Positions 1 through 12,600 of a stretch of 64,000 nt of DNA are shown one piece after another. Source of the stretch: Cherax quadricarinatus (lineage: Eukaryota; Arthropoda; Malacostraca; Decapoda; Parastacidae). Within the stretch, counting starts at the first letter, position 1. Each line of letters starts with the position of its first letter. The stretch covers positions 25,905,889 through 25,969,888 of the forward strand of contig NC_091352.1 of assembly GCF_038502225.1 (NCBI RefSeq). Reading direction: 5' to 3'. The position numbers and the translations under genes are program-made. The notes below the pieces were generated by a model, which was not told the origin of the DNA, did no database searches, and was given only the letters and a program-made list of their open reading frames with translations.

Positions 1-730
1 GTTCCCGTGTGTATCTGTGACATGAAGACTATGCTGCCCTCTTTCAATAGTAATTTCCTTGTGAAGAACCACTAGGTTGTTCCTGAGAGTACAAATCGAT
101 ACTCGGTGATACCAATATAGATCAAGTCCAAGATCCCAACAATGATATTATCAAGAATTCAAGAAACTGGTTGTAACCACCACGAAAAAGGCGTAGGTAC
201 CAAAAATAAAAACTAAAAGCTTTCTAACAGGAGACTCGGAGTCAGGTTCAGACCATCACTGACTCTGGTAATAACTTTCTCGATGTCATTGGAGAATTGC
301 CATCTTCGAATATACACAACGTCCTGGACAGCTGAATCCATAGGCAAGAATCAGCATCACATCTACCATGCTGAGCGGACAGTAATATTCCAGACATATG
401 CAAGCCTCTTCATATCATGCAATAAGATGCAAAACTGAGAAGCAAACATGAACACACTCTCCATATATGAAAAACATGAATATCTCTAAACTCTATCAGG
501 AGGAAAACCACGACTGTAAAGAGTTTTCATCTAGTGACGTCTGGATATTCATACTGCAGTAATACCTCCAAGTTCTTCTGGTTCATCTGACCTCAAGATC
601 CTACATGGTACAATGTCACCACTTTTACTCAGTATGGTTATGTTGTCTTCCTTCCACATATCATGTTAAAAAGAGCTGTACCAGAAGGAATATCATGTAG
701 CATATTTACATTACCTACAACAGGAAGAGT
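1..730. other. Non-coding stretch, nothing recognised
   Basis: No convincing reading frame, RNA gene or repeat family was recognised here. Composition is mixed and AT-leaning. Confidence 0.5.
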
Positions 731-872
731 TAGGTAAAAGACACAAGTGTAACTAATGCGACATTTTATTGGGGCAACGTTTTGCTCTCCAGGAGCTTTG
801 TCAAAGCTCCTCTAGAGCGAAACGTTGCCCCAATAAATTGTTGCATTAGTTATACTTGTGTTCTTTTACCTA
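731..872. repeat. 142-bp near-perfect palindrome (fold-back repeat)
   Basis: The left arm starts TAGGTAAAAGACACAAGTGT and the right arm ends with its near-complement, ending CTTTTACCTA. The arms meet near 801 with almost no spacer, and there are a few mismatches. Each arm carries a block (AACGTT, GCTCTCCAGGAGC) that resembles the arms of the element at 23821-24298. It is probably a fold-back fragment of a Penelope-like element. A MITE is the alternative, but I see no clear target duplication. Confidence 0.8.
776..804 (-). ncRNA. Hammerhead-ribozyme-like motif (degenerate)
   Basis: On the minus strand the motif reads TTGACAA, then stem GCTC, loop CTGGA, stem GAGC, then AAAACGTT. This matches the layout of a minimal type I hammerhead: conserved CUGANGA, stem II, GAAA, and a tiny ACGU stem III before the cleavage site. 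Two or three core bases differ from consensus, so it is probably inactive. The palindrome has replaced the upstream half of stem I. The support comes mainly from the parallel motif at 24192-24238. Confidence 0.35.
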
Positions 873-1911
873 ACATATTGTGGGTAATTCTACCAACATT
901 AATACAACGAGAGAGAAGAGGGTTGACGTATTGGCAGTAACATAAGTGGCCAGAACTTACTCCTCTGGAACTACCACTGATTTCCTCCTGGAAAAAGAAA
1001 AGTTACTTCCTCTGGCCAGGAAGTGATTGCTAAAGAAACGCACCAGCTCATGGCCTCAAGCAAGCAAGAATAAGCAGACACCAAATTTACATGCAACATG
1101 GATTTAAGTGTATCATGGGATTATCAACAGTTTTCTAAAAATTTCTCTTACACGTTTAAAGATATATATTTTTTCATTTATATTAATGTAAAAATTAATA
1201 ATTTTGTACCATAAGAACCTTAGAAAACTTACCTAACCTTGTTCATTTTAGATAAGCTAACAATAATTTAATAATAAACAAACACAGTGAAATATTTTTT
1301 TTCGTTAGGTTCAGAATGACTTTTGCGAAATCATTGCATAATTCAAACTTTCGCTTGCCTTATTCGGCAAGAAGAGCGTTGCTATTTAAGCCAAAATCGC
1401 AAGTTTTACCAATTCGGCACGACATAGTTACGGAGGAGTGCTTGGGCATGTTCAGCCTATCACGTCAGAGTGGTCAGGTCTCGTGTTGCTCTTAAACATG
1501 CCCTGACCACCCCTCCATCACTATACAATGACTCAAGAGCATATTAACATTCCAAACAAATAATACCACGATCCTTACTAGTTAGAACACTGTTGATACT
1601 GCCATAACAAGTGTCGCTTGTTAACTTGTGTTATTCATTAAGTAGTTACCAACTTTATTATGACCTTGGTGGGTAAATTTAAGTTTCTGCTCAAGATGTG
1701 TCTAGGCTTGGTGCTGTTACCCTAATTGTACTTTAATAGGGCAGGATATTAGGTAGACACCAAACAAAATTAAGTACAATGAAAACACTGTAAGAATAAT
1801 TTAGCAGGATAATCAAGTCTACTTAAAAATAATGACATTCCAGAAATAATTATGGTAAGTTGAGCTGTTCATTGAAGCAAAATCTTGATTCACAGTCATG
1901 CAGCAATTATC
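873..1911. other. Non-coding stretch, nothing recognised
   Basis: AT-rich with short homopolymers. No coding, RNA or transposon signal was recognised. Confidence 0.5.
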
Positions 1912-3100
1912 GAGTAATGTTTACCGTGGCTGTCACACAGTAATGTTTACCGTGGCTGCCACACAGTAATGTTTACCGTGGCTGCCACACAGTAATGTTT
2001 ACCGTGGCTGTCACACAGTAATGTTTACAGTGACTGTCACACAGTAATGTATACCGTGGCTGTCACACAGTAATGTTTACAGTGACTGTCACACAGTAAT
2101 GTTTACCTTGACTGTTACACAGTAATGTTTACCGTGGCTGCCACACAGTAATGTTTACCGTGGCTGTCACACAGTAATGTTTACCGTGGCTGTCACACAG
2201 TAATGTTTACCGTGGCTGTCACACAGTAATGTTTACCGTGGCTGTCACACAGTAATGTTTACCTTGGCTGTTACACAGTAATGTTTACCATGGCTGTCAC
2301 ACAGTAATGTTTACCATGGCTGTCACACAGTAATGTTTACCTTGGCTGTTACACAGTAATGTTTACCTTGGCTGTCACACAGTAATGTTTACATTGGCTA
2401 TTACACAGTAATGTTTACCATGGCTGTCACACAGTAATGTTTACCGTGGCTGTCACACAGTAATGTTACCTTGGCTGTTACACAGTAATGTTTACCGTGA
2501 CTGTCACACAGTAATGTTTACCGTGACTGTCACACAGTAATGTTTACATTGGCTATTACACAGTAATGTTTACCATGGCTGTCACACAGTAATGTTTACC
2601 ATGGCTGTCACACAGTAATGTTTACCTTGACTGTTACACAGTAATGTTTACCTTGGCTGTCACACAGTAATGTTTACCTTGGCTGTTACACAGTAATGTT
2701 TACCTTGGCTGTCACACAGTAATGTTTACCGTGACTGTCACACAGTAATGTTACCTTGACTGTCACACAGTAATGTTTACAGTGACTGTCACACAGTAAT
2801 GTTTACCATGGCTGTCACACAGTAATGTTTACCTTGGCTGTCACACAGTAATGTTTACCGTGACTGTCACACAGTAATGTTACCTTGACTGTCACACAGT
2901 AATGTTTACAGTGACTGTCACACAGTAATGTTTACCGTGACTGTCACACAGTAATGTTACCTTGACTGTCACACAGTAAAGCTACATTGACTTTCACACA
3001 GTAATGTTACCATGGCTGTCACACAGTAATGTTTACCGTGACTGTCACACAGTAATGTTACCTTGACTGTCACACAGTAATGTTACCGTGACTGTCACAC
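1912..3100. repeat. 26-bp minisatellite, about 46 units
   Basis: Head-to-tail units of 26 bp are built on CACACAGTAATGTTTACC followed by GTGGCTGT. Variant units read TTGGCTGT, GTGACTGT or ATGGCTGT, and some are 25 bp (GTTACC for GTTTACC). The 25-bp form is concentrated in the 3' half, so variants have spread locally. The array ends at CACACAACGGC. Confidence 0.95.
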
Positions 3101-3550
3101 AACGGCATAACAGGTGACAAGCGTTCCTGGAATAATTCCCCATTAACGCTACCAACAGTCAGAAATAGAACTTGGTGAGGATGAAGGTTCTCCTGGTGTG
3201 GAGGAAGTAGGTACGTTACCCCACATTTACCTCACGCTCCAACAATGGCTAACTAACTCTTAACTACCCAATTTTTTTCCAGATAAAACTAAACATGGAG
3301 CTTACATTATCATTTACATAATTATTTACATTATTTTTTTAAGTAATTTTGAATTACTCTCACACAGTAACTTTCAAATGCAGCGAACAATAAAAATTAT
3401 TACTGAAAACTATATTCATGATTTTTGAGTATACAGTTGATGTACAGCTCCCGGGACAAATTTTGAAGAGACACATATATGGTAATTAGACCTTAGTTAA
3501 TTCGACCGTTCACCTACATGAGGCCTTGTTATTTTAATTCTAACGTCCGA
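3101..3550. other. Non-coding stretch between two tandem repeats
   Basis: Nothing recognised; AT-rich from about 3270. Confidence 0.5.
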
Positions 3551-3757
3551 GTTACGGAGAATTGTCAATAACTCGTGTGTAAGCGAGCTATGGATAATTG
3601 TTCCATAACTCGTGCTTAAGCGAGTTTTGGACAATTGTTCCATAACTCGTGCTTAAGCGAGTTTTGGACAATTGTTCCATAACTCGTGCTTAAGCGAGTT
3701 TTGGACAATTATCCATGACTCGTGGGTAAGCGAGTTATGGACAATTGTTCATAATGT
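3551..3757. repeat. 37-bp tandem repeat, about 5 units
   Basis: Units repeat at 37-bp spacing (for example 3603 and 3640). Each contains the near-palindrome AACTCGTGCTTAAGCGAGTT followed by GGACAATTGTTCC. The repeat runs directly into the 18-bp minisatellite. Confidence 0.9.
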
Positions 3758-3761
3758 TCAT

Positions 3762-5596
3762 AATGCCACCCTCCACATTGATGACACCCTCCACATTGAT
3801 GACACCCTCCACATTGATGACACCCTCCACATTGATGACACCCTCCACATTGATGACACCCTCCACATTGATGACACCCTCCACATTGATGACACCCTCC
3901 ACATTGATGACACCCTCCACATTGATGACACTCTCCACACTGACGACACCCTCCACATTGATGACACCCTCCACATTGATGCCACCCTCCACATTGATGA
4001 CACCCTCCGCACTGACGGCACCCTCCACATTGATAACACCCTCCACATTGATGACACCCTCCACATTGATGACACCCTCCACATTGATGACACCCTCCAC
4101 ATTGATGCCACCCTCCACATTGATAACACCCTCCACATTGATGACACCCTCCACATTGATGACACCCTCCACATTGATGCCACCCTCCACATTGATGACA
4201 CCCTCCACACTGACGACACCCTCCACATTGATGACACCCTCCACATTGATGCCACCCTCCACATTGATGACACCCTCCGCACTGACGGCACCCTCCACAT
4301 TGATAACACCCTCCACATTGATGACACCCTCCACATTGACGGCACCCTCCACACTGACGACACCCTCCACATTGATGACACCCTCCACACTGACGGAACC
4401 CTCCACATTGATGACACCCTCCACATTGACGGCACCCTCCACACTGACGACACCCTCCACATTGATGACACCCTCCACATTGACAGCACCCTCCACATTG
4501 ATAACACCCTCCACATTGATGACAACCTCCACACTGATGATACCCTCCACACTGACGGCACCCTCCACAATGATGACACCCTCCACATTGACGGCACCCT
4601 CCACATTGATGACACCCTCCACATTGATGACTCCCTCCACATTGACGACACCTTCCACATTGACGACACCCTCCACATTGATGACACCCTCCACATTGAC
4701 GACACCCTCCACATTGATGACACTTTCCACATTGATGACACCCTCCACATTGATGACACCCTCCACATTGACGATACCATCCACATTGATGATACCCTCT
4801 ACATTGACGGCACCTTCTACATTTATGACACTCTCCACATTGATGACACCCTCCACATTGATGACACCCTCCACACTGACGGCACCCTCCACATTGATGA
4901 CACCCTCCACATTAACGGCACCCTCCACACTGACGACACCCTCCACATTGATGACACCCTCCACATTGACGGCACCCTCCACATTGATGACACCCTCCAC
5001 ATTGATGACACCCTCCACACTGATGATACCCTCCACACTGACGGCACGCTCCATAATCATGACACCCTCCACATTGATGGCACCCTCCACATTGATGACA
5101 CCCTCCACATTGATGACTCCCTCCACATTGACGACACCCTCCACATTGACGACACCTTCCACATTGATGACACCCTCCACATTGATGACACCCTCCACAT
5201 TGATGACACCCTCCACATTGATGACAACCTCCACACTGATGACACCCTCCACATTGATGACACCCTCCACATTGACGGCACCTTCCACATTGATGACACC
5301 CTCCACATTGATGACACCCTCCACACTGATGACACCCTCCACATTGATGACACCCTCCACACTGATGACACCCTCCACATTGATGACACCCTCCACATTG
5401 ATGACACCCTCCACATTGATGACACTCTCCACATTGATGACACCCTCCACATTGATGACACTCTCCACATTGATGACACTCTCCACATTGATGACACCCT
5501 CCACATTGATGACACCCTCCACATTGACGACACCCTCCACGTTGATGACACTTTCCACATTGATGACACCCTCCACATTGACGATACCATCCACAT
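3762..5596. repeat. 18-bp minisatellite, left block, about 102 units
   Basis: The unit is CCCTCCACATTGATGACA. Because 18 is a multiple of three and the unit lacks stops, several frames on both strands stay open for over 600 codons (TLHIDD on plus, INVEGV on minus). This is a by-product and not evidence of a gene. Variant units recur at long spacing: the block at 4533 repeats at 5019 (486 bp, 27 units) and the block near 4772 repeats at 5581 and continues beyond the gypsy insertion. The array resumes at 14693 and 27268. Confidence 0.97.
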
Positions 5597-5920
5597 TGTA
5601 GACAGCCTGTACTGGCAGAGCACACAGCCTAGCCGTCTGCTCTGACTAGTTCATATTTCGCGGCATTCAGTGCTGCCCTCTGTAGGCCTACCTAGGTCGG
5701 TGGGACACACAGTCCACCCTCTCTCACTCCCGCTTCGACCGACTTGAGGTACACAGGTACTCCCCCTCCACGGACTGGCTTGCGGTCACTTCCTCACACT
5801 GCCCGTTGTGTACTCACTCCTACCCGATTAAAGCCAATCTAGTCCACGGCCGTATCATTGCTACCTACGCTACCTTCATCGGCACTAAACCGCTGTTCAA
5901 CAGTAAGAACAGCAATAACA
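5597..5920 (+). repeat. 5' LTR of the gypsy element
   Basis: 324 bp, TG...CA ends, reads as identical to 14369-14692. An ATTAAA polyadenylation-like signal lies at 5827-5832. I saw no convincing TATA box. Confidence 0.95.
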
Positions 5921-8326
5921 GTGGTGACAGCGGAGTCAGCGGCCTTGTGAGCCTCTTCAGGGTGGAGGGGATCGGTCGACACCAGTCAACATCATCCGTC
6001 GTCATCCAACGCACCTGCTAGCCTAAAGAGTTATCTGCTACTCCCAGCGTCTTGACGGGACCCGAGATAGATCTTCGTCCTAGATTTTTCCCACAAAATC
6101 TGGACATAGGCATCACGGCGTCATCTCCAGCCTTAGCAGTCATGTGTTCACCTCATCACCCTCTCTACAGCCCTTCAACACTCTCCAGCACCATTCTCCT
6201 GCCTCCTACAGCGTCCCTACGCCCTTCTCAGCTACAAGAAGTAGAGGTGAGGTCGTTAGTGTGTTGGCTTCGTGTGGCTCCACGAGTGACCACGAGGCAG
6301 CTCTCGGGTTGGTTTATACCCTAATCAGCGTGTAAACACACCAGCCCTCTATACAGCCTTATCTGCTAGGCAAAGACGTCCTTCTCGCCGTCCATGTGTG
6401 TTGTGTTCTTCCCAGTTCCTCCAAGAAGTTCTACCGGGCTTAGCCACGTGGGAACCCAGTTGGCTTAGCCCCTAAGCCAGCAAAGTTCAGCGTCTACAGC
6501 AGCTCGTGACTCATCATAGTGTCTACTACTACTCAGCGCCTACGTATCTCCAGCCAGTGCAGTTTTTTTTTTGTGTTGCCCAGTTTAAATGTTTTTTTTT
6601 CCCTTTCCCTTGCTGTTTTATCACCAGTTCTGTTTTCCCCAGTGATCTGTTAAAGTAAAACTTACTCGTCCCAGTTCAAAGTTTCACTTAAGCTTGTTTT
6701 TAGCACGTTCGAGTAGTGCAGTAAATGTTTTGTTCTCCGTGTGCTGAAGCCGCAGTCAGTCAGCGCGCCCAGACACGCTTGCCAGTGTAAACAACCATAC
6801 ACCAGCTGTGGTTCACGCCGGGTACCCACGTCTAATATCTTATACCTCCACAGAGTTACTCCGGTCCCTCCTGTTCTTCCCAAGTCCTTTCTGATATTTT
6901 TTTTCTACGACATTGAAGCCCCATAGCAGTATACAAATGCTACGAGGAGTGTAGTGTCACTAGAACATCACTGAAAGTTCCAGCACCTGCCGTACCTTCG
7001 TCCACCTGCACTCAAAGTTAAGTAAACAGTGACTTACCTAGCATTTCCTAATATTTTGTGACATTATTTAACTGTCCTGCACCAATACAGTTAGTTACTG
7101 AAGCCATACTTCAGTAAATTGTTCAGTGTCATCAGTGCACATTTTGCCATTTACCTACAGCTTAAATTTTGTGAATTTATTTTTGCACTCCTACATTTTA
7201 AATTCCAGTTTTTTTCTATTCTGCTTCTTGCACCTCAGTTATTGATTTAAATTGTTCAGTGTTAACCATTTATACAATTTACCTCTCACATACAGTTTTC
7301 ATGTAATTCCTGTGTGCTGTTATTTTTTTTTAGTTGCACCTGCAAGTTAGCCACAGATTGTTGACACCCCTGCACTGTTTTGTTTGTTAGTTTTTTTTTA
7401 ATAAGTGTAATCTTCAAGTACTTAAGTATTAGTATATTCTACCTGCAGTCATACAATCTGTGCCTAGCCCATTAAATTTTTTTTTCTGTTCCCCCATTTA
7501 TTTTGCTCTACATATATTCTATGTTTTATCAGTGAATATTCACCTATATGCATTGCTTTTTGCTATTTTATATACCCAAGTCATTGAGTGTATTTTTGGG
7601 AATCTGCTTATTTACCATTAATTACCAAAATTCCTTGTGAAGTTAATTAATTTTGACCTTGAGATTGTGCAAATTTTTTTTTTCTTTTTGCCAGTGTACA
7701 CCCTGCTAACACCAGTTAACCTTTGCCATATTCTTGAATTTAATAATTTGCATTTTTATTAATTTTATTTTGTGTGCAATATAGCAATTCTGGTCAGTGT
7801 ATTTTTTTTTGTGTGATTTTTGGCACTATTCCATACTCTGATATCTTTTTTTGTGCCAACTTCCCTTGTGCAAGTGAATTACCTTTTTTTTTTTGCGTTT
7901 CAATTTGCTACTGCTAGCACCCGCAATCTTTTTAAACTGTGCTTGCAGCACAGTTTAGTGTTGTGTAGTACCTGATTTATTTTAATTTTGTGCAATTTTT
8001 GCTACCAGTGTTTACAGTTCAACTCCTTTTCATAAATTTTGTTGCCAGATTCCTGGTGAAATTATTGACTATCCTTAGCTTCATTTTGTGCACTTCCCTG
8101 TAGTACATTCACTTGCATACATCTCTTATTTTGTTTTCAGAGTGTATCACTATTTCCCTTTTTATTGTTGTTTTGCTCAAATTATTTCTATCACTAAGCA
8201 GTTTACCTAGTACTGTGGTGCTGAGTTCTCTTTGACTCTGTTTTGAATTGTAGCCAGTGCATACCATTTCTTGCTCTGACCTGTTTACCATCTTCGTGAC
8301 CTACTTGCATTTCAACAATTGACGTC
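5921..8326 (+). other. Long leader of the gypsy element (2.4 kb)
   Basis: Between the 5' LTR and gag lies about 2.4 kb without a supported gene. It becomes rich in T-runs (TTTTTTTT) from 6560 to 8050. The short open frames look random. A leader this long is unusual for a gypsy element; it may hold packaging or translation signals, but none was identified. Confidence 0.7.
5922..5939 (+). promoter_or_regulatory. Candidate primer-binding site
   Basis: TGGTGACAGCGGAGTCAG begins one base after the LTR. It starts with TGG, complementary to a tRNA 3' CCA end, and TGGTGACAGC is conserved after the LTR remnant at 41763. I cannot name the tRNA. Confidence 0.6.
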
Positions 8327-9634
8327 ATGACTAAGACACGCAGTGGCCATGCCGTTACCCCAGATTCTGCTGGTGCCAGCAATGGTGCCTCAGCCAGAGT
8401 GAGCACGCGGCAGGGCATCGAAGCCCCAGCGACAGTTGGTCAACTTGTGGCTCAAGCCTCGACCACCAGTGGGCCGGCTCATCGTCCATACCTGACCCTT
8501 ATTTTTGACGGTCGTGCAAATAGTTTAGAGCCATGGCTGCAGTCAGTCGAGGCGACTGTTCAGGCTCTATTTGATAGCCCAACAGATACACAGTACATTC
8601 GTGCTGCTGTTGCAGCAGTGGATCTCACCCAGGGTGATATAGGTGCCTTTGTGCAGCTCAAGCGCGTTTGTAAGATTCAGTCTTGGGGTGAACTTAAGGA
8701 GGAATTTAGGCGTTATTTTCGGCGTAGTCGCCAACGCCATTACATTGACATCGTTACCAGCGTCTTGGCCGAATGTCAATACCGGCACGAAAGCCCCCTG
8801 GCTTGCGTTTGCCGTTTCGAGCAAGCCGCCACGGACTTTACTGATGCCGTCAACTCCACTAAGTGGGCGGATGGTGATGGCCGTATGGCTATTAAAGACA
8901 TCATCCCCATGCTGGCTGTCGGCATCATGTGGAGGGATTCCGCCCCTAACCTCTGGGCTGCCATTGATGCGCTAGGACTCGGCCCTCAGCACGACGTCCT
9001 GGGTGCATATGACGCCATCGACTCGCTCAAGCCGCCTTCCGAGCAAGGCAAGGTTTGCCGCTTTGCAGATGATCCCCTACCCATCCTTGCAGCGCCGTCC
9101 GCAGTGACCCCGCGGTCGCAGCCGGAAGTCACTTTTGCTGCTGCTGTCAGACAGCCAACCCACAAAGGTTCTAACCCCAGTCCCACTAATACGCGCCTAA
9201 GTAAAAATAGCGACCACAGTAACAACAGTCGGTCTTATACAAAAAGGCAGTCATCGACTTCCTGGACCAGGGCGAAACGTCGCCAGCAGACACCACCCCC
9301 AACCTCACCCGCTAAGCGTGTAGTGACTTGTTTCAACTGTGGCAAACGAGGGCACTACCGATCTGAGTGTTACAAACTTAAGTCCCCGCAAAGTAACCAT
9401 CACAGTCCCCACGCTCAGTATCAAGGTAACCGTCACCGTCCGCATGCCCAGTCTCGCGAGGGAATCTGTGTTTATCACAACACTTCCAGTCATACCTCCC
9501 ATCAGTGTAACAAGCTGCGAAGTATGCTGACAGCTGAGTGGAGCAAGCAGTCGTCGCGCAATGCACATGCTCGTAGAAGCCCTTCCACTAGTTCGGGGGA
9601 AGAGGCGCGTCCGCAAAACCAACGAAAGACGTAG
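8327..9634 (+). CDS. gag: Gag-like polyprotein of the gypsy element (435 aa)
   Basis: This is the structural protein expected to form the particle that packages element RNA. The start ATG at 8327 follows the 2.4-kb leader. Residues about 1-60 are low-complexity (Ala/Ser/Thr). Residues 60-240 form the capsid-like part, with segments such as FDGRANSLEPWLQSVEATV and the EFRRYF region typical of retrotransposon Gag. A basic Ser/Arg/Gln-rich stretch follows. One zinc knuckle of the form CX2CX4HX4C (CFNCGKRGHYRSEC) lies near residues 336-349, followed by a His-rich tail containing a second, irregular Cys/His cluster. It ends in TAG at 9632-9634, overlapping pol by 43 bp in another frame. The family assignment is secure; individual functions are inferred from family knowledge. 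Confidence 0.93.
   Translation: MTKTRSGHAVTPDSAGASNGASARVSTRQGIEAPATVGQLVAQASTTSGPAHRPYLTLIFDGRANSLEPWLQSVEATVQALFDSPTDTQYIRAAVAAVDLTQGDIGAFVQLKRVCKIQSWGELKEEFRRYFRRSRQRHYIDIVTSVLAECQYRHESPLACVCRFEQAATDFTDAVNSTKWADGDGRMAIKDIIPMLAVGIMWRDSAPNLWAAIDALGLGPQHDVLGAYDAIDSLKPPSEQGKVCRFADDPLPILAAPSAVTPRSQPEVTFAAAVRQPTHKGSNPSPTNTRLSKNSDHSNNSRSYTKRQSSTSWTRAKRRQQTPPPTSPAKRVVTCFNCGKRGHYRSECYKLKSPQSNHHSPHAQYQGNRHRPHAQSREGICVYHNTSSHTSHQCNKLRSMLTAEWSKQSSRNAHARRSPSTSSGEEARPQNQRKT
9592..9634 (+). promoter_or_regulatory. Gag-pol overlap, probable -1 frameshift region
   Basis: The pol frame is open from just after a TAG at 9589-9591, and gag ends at 9634, so the two frames share 43 bp with pol in the -1 frame. 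The best slippery candidate by eye is G GGG GAA at 9595-9601: the P-site codon re-pairs perfectly, the A-site codon only partly. No downstream pseudoknot was worked out. Confidence 0.5.
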
Positions 9635-12600
9635 TAACCCTGTCGGAGTCGCTGTATTCCGTCCCTGTCCGCAATGCATTCGCCGCCCTGGGCAGTGATA
9701 CGCTTGCCGACAGTGAGGAAACCGAGTGTCTTGACGTTGTTGCTGAGACTCTTACCGTACCTTCCAGGTCGAGCCTCGTCAACAAGTGTCGAGCCTCGAG
9801 CAGCTGTGACTCCGGGGATCTCGTCGGCCTGTCATGCCTTCATGTTCGGTATGACAACCCATGTGGACCGCTCATCGAGTCCACTGTCCACAATAAGCCT
9901 GTTCAGCTTTTCCTAGACACAGGTTCGGTGGTTAACATTGTCCGCTCCACCTTTTTCCGAGACATTGGCCTTCACGCGGCCATGTTGACAGAGCCATCGG
10001 CCATTCAGACCTTGAGAGGAGTCTCAGGTAAACCGCTGACGGTTCGCGGTCGCACAACGCTAGAATTTGTGGTCCAGGGTCACAAGCTGTCCGCAAAATT
10101 CTTAGTCGTAGATGGTATTGTTTTCCATGGTGACCTGCTCATAGGGTTCAAAACCATGGCAGATCTTAGGATCCGTTTAGATCCAGCTGAGTGGAAAGCG
10201 GAATTCAACGGAGTGGATGTGCCCTTCTGGGGCGTGCGCTTAGGATCCACTACGTGCTACTCCGTCTCAGAGTACGCACAGTGCCTAGAATCGTTGGAAA
10301 CCGGTGGTTTCCATAGCACATTCTCCCCGGGGTCGGTCTCTCGTCCTGATCGACCTCGTAGTAGAGCTCGTTGCCCATCACCTCCTGGCCATCAGCGCGT
10401 AGTTACCAGTGAAACCCAGTCTGGGGACGCCCAGTCTAACCTTCACTCTAACTCTGACGCTGTTGTAGAGACCAGCAGTTGTCAAGCCGCAGTATCCCTG
10501 TCGGCAGGCGACTGTCTGACTCGTGTCATGGCATCAGCGAGCAGAGTTACTGCTTGTATAAAGTATGACGTCACTTTGTCAGCTAACTCGCTCACTCCTG
10601 TTACGGTGTACGTGAGCAGAGCTTTTGAAGGAGACCATGTGCTGGTTGACAACGACACATGCCGAGTCAAGGGCCTCTCCCTTGAACCATCCTTGCACAC
10701 AGTGCAACGTGGTAAGTTGCAAGTCCTTGTTGTCAACATGCATAGTCGAGAATTTCCCCTGCGGAAGAATACCTCACTTGTTGACCTTGTCAGATTCCCT
10801 CTCCCGGTGAGAGTGGAGGGTGAAGCCCCAGCTGACTTCCTTGTGAGTGCAGTTCTCCCAGGCGAGTCTGCTGCTGACTCTTCCAACACCCGGCCAGTGC
10901 AGGAAGATGATCTAGCTTTGACAGACTATCCTGAAGAGGTTCCAAAACTTCTCCAGGTTCTCAATCGTGCACGTTCTGCAGTTGCACTAGATGGTGAGTC
11001 AATGGGTTTGACCTCACTGATCTCTCACCGTATTCCACTTGACAAAGGTACTAAACCCATTTATGTACCTGCGTATCGCCTGCCACATGCGCAAAGAGTC
11101 TTCGCCGAAGAACTCATTACACGGATGCTCCGTGATGGAGTTATTGAGGAGTCCACTTCCCCGTGGAATGCTCCCCTTATTCTGGTTCCCAAGAAAGACG
11201 GAACCTGGCGCCCTGTTATCGATTACAGGAAACTGAATGCATGTACCATCCCAGACCGTTTTCCATTGCCAGTTCTGAACGACCTGTTGCAGAACATCGG
11301 CGATAATAAGGTCTTTTCAACTCTTGATCTTCTTCAAGGGTTCTGGCAGATCCCCCTCGATGATGAGAGTAGAGAGTTGACAGCTTTCTCTACTCCAACT
11401 GGTCATTACCAGTTCAGGAGGATGCCCTTCGGCTTGCGCGGAAGCCCAATCACGTTTAGTCGTTTGATGACGACAATTTTCCGTACCCTCCTAGGTGGCA
11501 CGCTCATGGTCTACCTGGATGATCTCATAGTCATGTCGCAAGATGTCCCGTCACATCTTGAGAAACTTGACAGGGTATTGGACAGGCTAGCTCAGGCAAA
11601 TCTTAAGGTAAAGCTCTCCAAATGTCATTTCCTCCGGAAGGAAATAAAATTTCTGGGTCACGTAGTAACTCAGAATGGCATAAAGACGGACGAGTCTAAA
11701 ATCTCGGCCGTGCAGAAATTCCCCAGACCCATGACGGCGGATGCAGTCCGGTCCTTCATAGGCCTGGCGGGTTTCTACCGCACCTTTATCGCAGGTTTCT
11801 CCACCATTGCTGCACCCCTGACACGCTTACTCAAGAAGGATGCCCCTTTTGAGTGGACGTGCGATCAGGAACGAGCTTTTGTCATTCTTAAGAACAAGTT
11901 AACATCAGCCCCAACCCTTAGATTCCCTGATTTCACCAAGGCATTTACCTTGACTGATGCCAGCAAAGTTGGCATCGGTGCAGTCTTGTCACAGGAATCT
12001 AATGGGAAGCAACAGCCTATTGCCTATGCTAGCCGTGTTCTTACTAAAGCGGAAGTCAATTATTCAGTGACAGAGCTAGAAGCTTTAGCCATTGTATGGG
12101 CCCTGAGTCATTTTCGGGATATCATCTATCATTATCCTATCAAGATTTATACAGATCATTTACCCTTATTGGCCCTTTTTGCAAATAAGAACCTCTCGGG
12201 AAAGCATGCTCGGTGGTCGCTCACGTTCAATGACTACAACCCTGAAATTTGCTATGTCCCAGGTAAGCAAAATGTTGTAGCTGACGCCCTGTCGAGACAT
12301 ATAGCATTCGTGAGTGTCGGCAATTCGTTCTCTGTTGAGGATCTCGAGAGAGCCCAACGACAGGACCCTGTGTGGTCTCCAGTCCTTCGTTTCCTTACCA
12401 AGGAGGACGTTGACTTACAGGTCAAGTCTCCCGTTCCACTGAAGGATTTAGTGGTCAACCAAGGAGTACTGTGCCGTGTTGCACAGCTGGTGGACCCCGG
12501 CAGAACCGTATACCAACTGGTGATACCAGAGTCCATGATACCAGCTACTCTTAGGTTGATCCACAATGTCCCAGGTGTAGCGCACCCCGGGAAGGACCGC

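Noticed and set aside
1912..3100. Possible CRISPR-like array
   Set aside because: Units are contiguous 26-bp repeats without unique spacers, in a eukaryotic context. It is a minisatellite.
3672..5645. Open frames of 618-657 codons on both strands in the 18-bp array (TLHIDD, STLMTP, INVEGV repeats)
   Set aside because: The 18-bp unit is a multiple of three and lacks stops in several frames, so long frames on both strands are automatic. There is no non-repeat domain, and the plus frame runs into a transposon LTR.
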